This document shows positions 43,811-50,806 of a DNA stretch of 56,521 bases, piece after piece. The position numbers were made by a program, and so were the translations under genes. Each line of letters begins with the position of its first letter. Position 1 is the stretch's first letter. The notes beneath the pieces are model-generated. The model did no database searches. It was not told where the DNA came from and was given only the letters and a program-made list of their open reading frames with translations. Origin of the DNA: a virus; the IMG/VR virus record IMGVR_UViG_3300000234_000003, positions 1 through 56,521 of that record; one strand, 5' to 3'.

Positions 43811-44986
43811 TTACCCGAATAATGAATTAAGCCCGTTTAACACGGTAGATATAAGTCCCAGTGATTTACTGGCGTGAACCATAGTACTTTCGTCTCCGCT
43901 GACCCTAGCTCTCTCTAATTTAACCTTCTCTGTCTCTAATTTTGCATCTATAGTTTTCAAAGCAATCCTCTTTACCTCTATCTCCATCTCTGAGGTAATC
44001 ACTATTGTTCTATATTCTATTAATCGCTTAAGCAAGTCATAGTCCATAATCTTATCGTCTATACCCAATCTCTTAAGAGCTAAATTATGTTTACCATTAT
44101 CCACCTCCAGTTGCCGTACAGCCAAGTCATACTTTTTGGCTTCCATTCTAGTGTGGCAGTCTCCATTTTCTAATAACTTGTATTCCATGTCAAAGATACC
44201 TATGGTTTCTAATCTACTAATGGGGACAAATTTAGTGCTATTATATTTTCCGTCACAAACAGATATATAGGCGCCATCCCACATCTCGTCATCTGTGGCT
44301 GTCAATATATGTGTGTTGTCCAATAATCTAACATAGTACTGTTTACCTGGTGCCATGTTATTATTTATTTTTATGTAAAACATACCATCAGCTTCAGACA
44401 AAATAGATTTAGGTCCTGTAGGAGGATACATAACACCATCACCTCTCTTAGATAGAAGTATGCCAGCCTCTTCTACGAATATAGACCCCCTATCTTCTAT
44501 TTCTTTTTTATTTATAATAGAAACCATTCTAGCTATGTTTCTACCATTTTCTCCATCCTTACCAGTCTTAAATATCCGCATAACAGAATTAAATAATTCT
44601 GTATCTATAAATAAGTCTTTAGAGCTATAATACTCTTCCATATAGTTAACATCCACACCTGTAAAGTTAGGAACTATATAGCGTTCTATTACATATATGC
44701 CCTCCCCACTTTTTAACTCTGAGTTATATGTAACTGCCAGCCTTACCCCAGAACTAAAGGTGACGTAATATGTTTCTCCTTTTATGTTATGATAGATGTG
44801 AATAGTCTTTAACGGTTTATTAAGGTGCGGACTACTCGTGATTAAATCAGCGTTATTAACAGATAGTTGATTACTATTATTAAACAACTCATCATATTTA
44901 ATAGTTTCTTTATTGTACAGAGGTGTGTGTGTTATAGCTATGACCATGTGTTTAGTTCGTTTATCGTGTTTTTTAGGCATTATCAT
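43811..44986 (-). CDS. Unknown protein with C-terminal coiled coil
   Basis: Encodes 391 residues; ATGA overlap with the preceding gene. The first ~260 residues are strand-rich with a central KTGKDGENGRN glycine segment; residues ~275-375 are charged helix (MEAKKYDLAVRQLEVDNGKH and onward) that probably forms a coiled coil. The layout, beta domains followed by a coiled-coil stalk, is common in tail or head fibre-like proteins. No family recognised. Confidence 0.7.
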   Translation of the reverse strand: MIMPKKHDKRTKHMVIAITHTPLYNKETIKYDELFNNSNQLSVNNADLITSSPHLNKPLKTIHIYHNIKGETYYVTFSSGVRLAVTYNSELKSGEGIYVIERYIVPNFTGVDVNYMEEYYSSKDLFIDTELFNSVMRIFKTGKDGENGRNIARMVSIINKKEIEDRGSIFVEEAGILLSKRGDGVMYPPTGPKSILSEADGMFYIKINNNMAPGKQYYVRLLDNTHILTATDDEMWDGAYISVCDGKYNSTKFVPISRLETIGIFDMEYKLLENGDCHTRMEAKKYDLAVRQLEVDNGKHNLALKRLGIDDKIMDYDLLKRLIEYRTIVITSEMEIEVKRIALKTIDAKLETEKVKLERARVSGDESTMVHASKSLGLISTVLNGLNSLFG

Positions 44987-45351
44987 CTTGTTTGCACCTC
45001 TACAGTAAAAGACTGAGATACCTCATCATCTCCAACTATGCTGGTGTAGGTATTTTTTTCCTTCACTATTGTGATAGTAATTGAAAACTGTTTTACTCTC
45101 AATATTGTGGTCAATACTCGTATAAAATATTTCCAAGATACTGTGTTGTCTTTCAATTTATTCTTTAGCTCACTATGCATAGCGGCAGCTGACGTTTTCC
45201 TAAGTTGAGCAGAGTTGCTTCTAGACTCATCATTGGAGGCTGAAGTTATCAAAGACGATAACTTATTAGTATACCCTCCACTTATGATTATATCCTTAAG
45301 AAGACTAGTGAGTAAACTATACTCTGTGAAGTTCTGTCTTTTTTTATCCAT
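44983..45351 (-). CDS. Unknown small protein
   Basis: Encodes 122 residues, AGGAG upstream. Helical N-terminal half, strand-rich C-terminal half; Ser-rich centre (SSLITSASNDESRSNSAQL). No known motif. Coupled by start/stop overlap to the following coiled-coil protein, so the two probably work together. Confidence 0.65.
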   Translation of the reverse strand: MDKKRQNFTEYSLLTSLLKDIIISGGYTNKLSSLITSASNDESRSNSAQLRKTSAAAMHSELKNKLKDNTVSWKYFIRVLTTILRVKQFSITITIVKEKNTYTSIVGDDEVSQSFTVEVQTR

Positions 45352-45379
45352 CGTACACTCCTATTATATATATCGTTTA

Positions 45380-45391
45380 CATAATATGTTA
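45380..45391 (-). promoter_or_regulatory. Candidate phage promoter element (CTAACATATTATG)
   Basis: Minus-strand CTAACATATTATG, about 30 bases upstream of the gene starting at 45351. Closest match to the element at 8463. Confidence 0.3.
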
Positions 45392-45409
45392 GTGTATTTT
45401 TTTAATCAC

Positions 45410-45901
45410 CTATCTTTTGTCTATCTCCACTATATCTAATATGTTTCCTATCTCGTGAAGTATATAATCATAACTTAGAACCTTTTTGCTATATGATATG
45501 TCTATCTGTTTAGCCTTTAGTAATAAATCATACCATAAAAGAAAATTCCCTATCGTAATAATCATAGAGATAAATTCAATAGACCCGATACTTATAGCGT
45601 TACCTTTGGTGTCACTACACCATACACTAAATTCCCCAGTAAATGTCCCGCTATATAAAATAGGTATATCGTCTGGAGTGACCACATTTATACTAGATAG
45701 CTTATTTAATAGATTACGAAATTCATATATATTTGCAAAAGTACTATCTATATGTGTAACAGCTATTACATATTTATTACGTACTATCGTTCTTTTATTT
45801 TTATAAACACTTGCTGTTCTCTCATACTCTTTTAATATCTCTGGTTCCAGTATTTTTACACCGATTATTTTGTAAAACTTATTTAAAAAGTCATAATACA
45901 T
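45410..45901 (-). CDS. Unknown small protein
   Basis: Encodes 163 residues, AAAAAGGA upstream. Mixed helix and strand, no membrane span (one hydrophobic helix, MIITIGNFLLWYDLLL, is amphipathic). First gene of the five-gene minus-strand block; divergent from the plus-strand block at 46022. Function unknown. Confidence 0.65.
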   Translation of the reverse strand: MYYDFLNKFYKIIGVKILEPEILKEYERTASVYKNKRTIVRNKYVIAVTHIDSTFANIYEFRNLLNKLSSINVVTPDDIPILYSGTFTGEFSVWCSDTKGNAISIGSIEFISMIITIGNFLLWYDLLLKAKQIDISYSKKVLSYDYILHEIGNILDIVEIDKR

Positions 45902-46021
45902 TATTTATCCTTTTTCACGTTTATCATTATAAAGATATATAAAAATAAAATAAAAAGATGACACGCGTGCGTTATGCGGTAATGCATGGGTATTAGATGA
46001 GATATTATTTAAAGGATTGAC

Positions 46022-46417
46022 GTGCCTATAGAGGTTGAAATGTTTTTAAACGAAGAAGAGGAGATAGCTATCCAAGTAGCCAGTAACGTTTATAAAAATA
46101 TAATAAAAAAATATGAATCGATGAGCATAGAAACGCTTAACGAAAAACAGATAACCGTATATATGAGAGCTGCCGAGGCTAGCGCCAACTTAGCTCTTGC
46201 CTCGGCTAAGAGTAGAACTATGTTTAAGGTAGCCAACAGTATTATCGAGGAGGGCGATAGAAGAATTACCCTCGTGAGAAGACTCCATGACAATAGAAAA
46301 AATGGTATTTACCCCGAACTACCAGACGACGCGATAGATGTAGAGCTTGTGCCTGGAGAGATGGAAATAGACCCTCATCAGTTAACATTAGAGGATATCT
46401 ACAATGACAAAATATAA
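46022..46417 (+). CDS. Unknown small acidic helical protein
   Basis: Encodes 131 residues from a GTG with AAAGGA five bases upstream; an ATG at 46040 is the alternative. It is almost all helix, with acidic ends (EEEE near the N-terminus; PDDAIDVELVPGEMEIDP near the C-terminus) and an Ala-rich middle (RAAEASANLALASAK). No known family. First gene of a plus-strand run leading to the resolvase and spanins. Confidence 0.65.
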   Translation: MPIEVEMFLNEEEEIAIQVASNVYKNIIKKYESMSIETLNEKQITVYMRAAEASANLALASAKSRTMFKVANSIIEEGDRRITLVRRLHDNRKNGIYPELPDDAIDVELVPGEMEIDPHQLTLEDIYNDKI

Positions 46418-46429
46418 AGGATAAAAAAA

Positions 46430-47359
46430 ATGATTTATAAAACAATTGCGAACAGACGAATAGAGACACATAAAGCGTTTAACTTACCGTATAAGCCACT
46501 GCCAGGGTCAACAATGAATGAAAATTTAAGTGGTGTAACATCAGCTAACGCCGATGCTGTATATGATGTCAAACTAGGATACTTTATGTTAGGACTAAGG
46601 TATGGACCAGATATGACAAACACTGTGTATAGTGCCTCTATGGCCACCCTATTTAGACCAGCCCCTTTACTAAGTATACTGGATGATAGAGATTACGAGA
46701 TTGGGGTAGAAGGACGATATAGGTTGATGAAAAGAGTGTCTGTAAATGGTGTACTATATAGGTTTTACTTTGCTAAAAAGTTAGAGGCAACAAATAGTGT
46801 AACCACGTCACTGGCGGAGTATAACAGCGATGGTTCATATAGTGACTTGGTTATAGGGGACTGTATAGGTGACGCCTTATTTAATAAATCGCCGATTGAT
46901 AATCATGCTGGTATTAAAGATGTGGTCGCCACAACCAAGATTATTCTAAGATTAGAGTTAACAGATAATGACGCTCTTAAAGTGAATGACGCGATAAGCC
47001 TCTACTATGGAGGTAACTCTTTAGTATACAGTGAAGGGTTAAAATACTGTAGAGAGATAGGTCTATTGACTGGTATGGATCTTAAAAAGAATGAACCTGT
47101 TAATTCAGGCACACCAGGTGTTAGTGCCTTAGGAGTCACAGCTAAAGTTAGTGGCAAGCCCTATTATTACGATGAAGCTATGTGTTGTGAGTTAGGGTAC
47201 ATTAGCGTCTTGGACACTGATATAACCATTAAAGACTATAATGGAGATAACAAGGGGTTCCCTCTTAATAGTGGCAATGAACAGGTCATAGAGATGTATA
47301 TAGGAGCTATGGATATGATTAAAGTAAATACAAGTGGGGGGACACATAGATGCGTGTAA
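46430..47359 (+). CDS. Unknown protein, probably virion structural
   Basis: Encodes 309 residues, AAAGGA upstream. Strand-rich, no membrane span, Gly/Asn/Ser-rich loops, two cysteines late (AMCCELG). This composition suits a virion protein such as a neck or tail-completion component. The end overlaps the start of the RuvC-like gene by ten bases. No family recognised. Confidence 0.65.
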   Translation: MIYKTIANRRIETHKAFNLPYKPLPGSTMNENLSGVTSANADAVYDVKLGYFMLGLRYGPDMTNTVYSASMATLFRPAPLLSILDDRDYEIGVEGRYRLMKRVSVNGVLYRFYFAKKLEATNSVTTSLAEYNSDGSYSDLVIGDCIGDALFNKSPIDNHAGIKDVVATTKIILRLELTDNDALKVNDAISLYYGGNSLVYSEGLKYCREIGLLTGMDLKKNEPVNSGTPGVSALGVTAKVSGKPYYYDEAMCCELGYISVLDTDITIKDYNGDNKGFPLNSGNEQVIEMYIGAMDMIKVNTSGGTHRCV

Positions 47360-47895
47360 TAGGTATAGACCCAGGTACGGTATACGTGGGAGTAGCTATA
47401 ATAGACATAGATGACGAGACTGGCCAAGTGTGTGAAGTAGAGTCTTTTTTAGTAGAGGTCAATAGAGAATATGCTGACAACCCATCTCTTAGCGGATTAG
47501 ATAACAGACTATACATATTGAGTAAGGCTATTAAAAAAGTCTTTAAAAACTATGCTCCAGACACTGTAGCTATGGAGGGAACATTTATACACTCTGATAA
47601 AGCATCTAGTGTAATACCTCTTAGTAAAGCGTTACAGACAATAGAGGTAGCTGCGTTAGAATATAATCAATTTATGCCCATAGCCACATATCCTCCATCT
47701 ATAGTGAAAAAAGAATTTAGCGTGAACGGAGGAGGAGACAAGAATAGTATGAGAGACGCTATGGGTGCTAATAAAGTTTTGTTACAGTTTTGCACTCCTA
47801 CTGAAATGTCTGAACATGAGATAGACGCTGTGGCTGTAGCTATGTGCCACATTAATCATTTGAAAAAAAACCCACTAATGTTATGGAGGATATAG
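47350..47895 (+). CDS. RuvC-like Holliday junction resolvase
   Basis: Encodes 181 residues. The RNase H-like fold of RuvC is clear: VIGIDPGTVYVGVAIID with Asp 7, VAMEGTFIHSDKASS with Glu 76, YPPSIVKKEFSVNGGGDK (RuvC DNA-contact loop P-x2-VK), and SEHEIDAVAVAMCH with Asp 159 (and Glu/His before it) as the last acidic position. It would cut four-way or branched DNA, resolving replication or recombination intermediates before packaging. The gene overlaps its upstream neighbour and its stop codon overlaps the next start (TAGTG). Confidence 0.85.
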   Translation: MRVIGIDPGTVYVGVAIIDIDDETGQVCEVESFLVEVNREYADNPSLSGLDNRLYILSKAIKKVFKNYAPDTVAMEGTFIHSDKASSVIPLSKALQTIEVAALEYNQFMPIATYPPSIVKKEFSVNGGGDKNSMRDAMGANKVLLQFCTPTEMSEHEIDAVAVAMCHINHLKKNPLMLWRI

Positions 47896-48539
47896 TGAAC
47901 ACTGATGCGGCCATATGGCATTTTGCCTCAGGTATATTTAAAGATTTGCGTCCAGTAGGTATGCAAAATAGGAAAGCTATTCTTGAAAAAAAAACTGAGT
48001 TAGAAAAGAGAACATATTCAAAAGAGAAAATAGACGAATACCTTAAGACCATATACTTTTTCACAGATAAAACAGTTTTAACCTATGACCAAGTTGAAAC
48101 ACTGAGGAAAAATGAATTTAAAGTATGGCAAAATAAAGATAGTTTATATAGTTATAAACTATCTTTATTGGAAAATAAAAATTTTATAGATAAGATACAG
48201 TTTTTTTCTACAGAACAAGAAAACAATTACAATGATAAAAATTGGGATAAAGCGTTTGCCACTGTGAAATCTATTAACGAGTTTAATATAGCAAAGAGAG
48301 AGTATGAGAGAAATAAGTGGGACTTCTTGCTAAAAGAGTATGGTATTAAAGAGTACTACACGGTAGATGAATATATCAACGACGTTGATAAAATAATCAC
48401 TCAGAACTCTGACTACTATTTAAGGTTAAACATAAAAAAAGGTAGTCGCAGCCAATACGCCTCATATATACCTCACATAGGCGTTACTGTGAATAAACCA
48501 TTAGAGGCTTCGTTAATAACGAAAATGTCTTTTAAATGA
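47895..48539 (+). CDS. Unknown protein coupled to resolvase gene
   Basis: Encodes 214 residues from the GTG at 47895, which overlaps the resolvase stop (TAGTG) and has GGAGG five bases upstream; an in-frame ATG at 47883 lacks such a site. Charged and helical, rich in Lys, Glu, Asn and Tyr, with a Lys/Arg segment near the end (RLNIKKGSRSQYASY). No known family. Translational coupling suggests a DNA-transaction partner of the resolvase, but this is inference. Confidence 0.65.
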   Translation: MNTDAAIWHFASGIFKDLRPVGMQNRKAILEKKTELEKRTYSKEKIDEYLKTIYFFTDKTVLTYDQVETLRKNEFKVWQNKDSLYSYKLSLLENKNFIDKIQFFSTEQENNYNDKNWDKAFATVKSINEFNIAKREYERNKWDFLLKEYGIKEYYTVDEYINDVDKIITQNSDYYLRLNIKKGSRSQYASYIPHIGVTVNKPLEASLITKMSFK

Positions 48540-48562
48540 AATAAAAAAAAAAAGGATTAATC

Positions 48563-49018
48563 GTGGGAAGTATTGTTATAAACAAAATACACCTCAGTGT
48601 AATGTTCATCGTTTTGCTGATAACTATTGTGGGATACGGTAAAGCGTATAGAGATAAAATGGAACTATCATCTACTGTTTCAGCGCTTTATACAGAGTTA
48701 GCTGAAAAAAAGGCTAAACACTTAGAGTCAGAGAAAAATCTCTTATTACAAATAAATAAACAAAACTATATACAACAGAAGCTCAGCAAAGAAATAGCCG
48801 AGCTTAAGAATGCCGTTGATGTATCTGTCGAAAAAAACGAGGCAGATGTAGATAAAGCCATTAATAGCATTATGTGGAGGGTTAATAAAGATATTATTAA
48901 ACCATATACCTTTAGTGTGACAAAAAACAATAATGATAATAGCACCACCGTTACTGGTGAGATAAATTCATCTGTTTTAATCGAGAATATTTATAAGGTT
49001 TATAAAGGAGACATATGA
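48563..49018 (+). CDS. Inner-membrane spanin (Rz-like)
   Basis: Encodes 151 residues from a GTG with AAAGGA six bases upstream. One N-terminal membrane span (residues ~9-26, LSVMFIVLLITIVGYG) is followed by a periplasmic charged coiled coil (residues ~30-95). This is the i-spanin layout. The next gene is a small lipoprotein whose start overlaps this stop by four bases, the usual Rz/Rz1 arrangement. Together they would fuse inner and outer membranes as the last step of lysis. Confidence 0.75.
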   Translation: MGSIVINKIHLSVMFIVLLITIVGYGKAYRDKMELSSTVSALYTELAEKKAKHLESEKNLLLQINKQNYIQQKLSKEIAELKNAVDVSVEKNEADVDKAINSIMWRVNKDIIKPYTFSVTKNNNDNSTTVTGEINSSVLIENIYKVYKGDI

Positions 49019-49341
49019 AAAAGTTATTAATGTTGATAACAGCGGCGATGTTGACTGGTTGTAGTTTCTATAGCAATATTAAGCCAAAACAACCTCAAAT
49101 AGAAAAAGAAATAGTGATAGAAACCATTACTACAGTAATAGAACCTCCAGCTAGTTTATTAAAAATATATAAACTACCTGATATAGACGTAGGCGGCGCT
49201 GACGATACAGCTACTACACAAGTGGCTATGGCTACGATGGTGGTAGAGTTATCTAGAGTAAAAAGGAAGTATGAGAATAATATATTATTATTGCGTAAAT
49301 ATGTTTCTGATATAAAAAATAAAAAGAACACATTAAATTAA
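49015..49341 (+). CDS. Outer-membrane spanin lipoprotein (Rz1-like)
   Basis: Encodes 108 residues with a lipoprotein signal peptide: MKKLLMLITAAMLTGC, lipobox LTGC with the lipidated Cys at 16, then a Ser that favours outer-membrane sorting. The mature part has a proline-containing linker and a short C-terminal helical stretch. ATGA overlap with the i-spanin gene and the position after it identify it as the o-spanin. Longer than lambda Rz1, as in many separated spanin pairs. Shows a Gram-negative host. Confidence 0.75.
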   Translation: MKKLLMLITAAMLTGCSFYSNIKPKQPQIEKEIVIETITTVIEPPASLLKIYKLPDIDVGGADDTATTQVAMATMVVELSRVKRKYENNILLLRKYVSDIKNKKNTLN

Positions 49342-49414
49342 CATTATTTAAAGAACAATAATGATAAAGTTGAAAGAGTAAGTGGGTTAACTTATTTATT
49401 AATAGAAATAAAGC

Positions 49415-49454
49415 ATGATAAAACAGAGTGACATTAGTCACTCTGTTTTATCAT
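49415..49454. terminator. Terminator hairpin after spanin genes
   Basis: An 18-bp perfect stem with ATTA loop (ATGATAAAACAGAGTGAC arm), 74 bases after the o-spanin stop. The A/T base of the stem gives a U-tract from the plus strand. The rest of the gap 49342-49564 shows nothing else. Confidence 0.65.
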
Positions 49455-49564
49455 ATAGATCGTTTATCCATTGACGACTCCTCTGTTCCGCTTATGTTCT
49501 GTGATAACCAGGTATAACATTGATATTTGTCAGTATTATATTTATCTCCGTCCCACTTTTAGAC

Positions 49565-49774
49565 TCATAGGGAGAGACGTGTTGCTACACTACATCCATT
49601 GAGGTTGAGTAAGCCTCTGACTGTCAGGTCGTATGGCAGTACGATGATTGGATTGTATGATAAATGAAGGTGTCTTACTGTATTAAGGTCTGTATCATTC
49701 CATTTTATGTCAAGTGCCTCTTCTATGGCACTTATCGTCTTTTGACCTTCTATGGTGTACTCTTCTTTCTTCAT
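49565..49774 (-). CDS. Tiny leucine-rich-repeat-like protein
   Basis: Encodes 69 residues; AAAAGGA six bases before the ATG fixes the start. After a helical N-terminus the sequence LNTVRHLHLSYNPIIVLP and VRGLLNLNGCSV resembles one and a half leucine-rich repeats. Such a short unit might be a binding module that blocks a host target, or a remnant of a longer protein. The DNA is less AT-rich than its neighbours. A small hairpin (ATCACAC-CGA-GTGTGAT) lies in the leader near 49813. Confidence 0.5.
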   Translation of the reverse strand: MKKEEYTIEGQKTISAIEEALDIKWNDTDLNTVRHLHLSYNPIIVLPYDLTVRGLLNLNGCSVATRLSL

Positions 49775-49916
49775 TTTAATCCTTTTCCGTGGTAGGTCAC
49801 GACCCAAATTATATCACACCGAGTGTGATGAATAGACACAGTAAAATACTCCAGAGAGGTGACACCGTCGTTAATGCCATCTATATAATATAATTATAAA
49901 AGATATTGAAAACGCA

Positions 49917-50744
49917 TTAAATAACAGCATCGGCTACACTCCCTAAAAATCCCCTACCCTTACTGAGTTTAAAATCTTTAATCTTATCGCCAGCTTTCTT
50001 CTTAAATGTTCCCCTCTTATGAAATACTGAAGACCCTTTAACTGTTAGTTTTTTATTTACAGTTAAATCGTTTTTAATGTCAGTTTTACCGTTCACAGTT
50101 AAGGTCTTACATTTTAACTCTATAGTGTCAGCTTCATCAACGATGCGGGTTGTTTTTCTACGAATAGTCTTCTTTTCACTATCTATGGTCATCTCCGACC
50201 CTTTACCATCTTTTATGGTCAAAAATCCTTTACCTGGGTTTATCTCTATATCATATGTAGTCATCTCTCCATCGTTAGCAGAGGTGTGTATATGTACTCT
50301 CTTATTTTGTGTATCCCATAATACATAATAAGAATTATCTTTTGTAGGCACCACACCTTTTTTAGAGTTATTATACAAGTATAATACTGTCTCATTTGTA
50401 CGTAGATCTACCTCTAATCCATATGTAGACCAGAAGAACTTATCTGTGTCTTTGAATCTATATATAAACACAGATTCACCTGCTGATACATTAGGCGCGC
50501 TTACTCTATTCGGGTCACCTAAGTTTAACCATGTAGCTGTCAGAGTTGTAGATTTTTCTACTGTCGGTTTTTCTATAGCTCCAGCCCCGCCGTGTATCTC
50601 ACCAGTTATACTCTCCTTAATATCTATTGCTCCTTCAGTGGTGTGGCTAGTGTCTATTGGGTGTAGTGATATTACTCTATCGCCCTTTTTGTTATCTGAT
50701 ATAACCACCCCTACATCGTAGAAGGTTAACATATCTTTAATCAT
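49917..50744 (-). CDS. Baseplate central spike protein (OB-fold plus beta-helix)
   Basis: Encodes 275 residues, AAAGGA upstream. The N-terminal ~130 residues look like an OB-fold/gpV-type domain (KGDRVISLHPID; GDPNRVSAPNVSAGESVFIYRF). From about residue 150 to 250 the sequence turns into short regularly spaced strands (FLTIKDGKGSEMTIDSEK, IELKCKTLTVNGKTDIKNDL, LTVNKKLTVKGSSVF), the pattern of a triple-stranded beta-helix as in T4 gp5 C-terminus and gpV spikes. It should form the membrane-piercing needle under the baseplate. The short basic C-terminus is Gly-rich. A two-gene minus-strand unit or single-gene unit. Confidence 0.7.
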   Translation of the reverse strand: MIKDMLTFYDVGVVISDNKKGDRVISLHPIDTSHTTEGAIDIKESITGEIHGGAGAIEKPTVEKSTTLTATWLNLGDPNRVSAPNVSAGESVFIYRFKDTDKFFWSTYGLEVDLRTNETVLYLYNNSKKGVVPTKDNSYYVLWDTQNKRVHIHTSANDGEMTTYDIEINPGKGFLTIKDGKGSEMTIDSEKKTIRRKTTRIVDEADTIELKCKTLTVNGKTDIKNDLTVNKKLTVKGSSVFHKRGTFKKKAGDKIKDFKLSKGRGFLGSVADAVI

Positions 50745-50806
50745 AATAATCCTTTAGTTTGTTATCATCTGAATAAAGATTTTGTATAAAAAGGTGGTGA
50801 AAAAAA

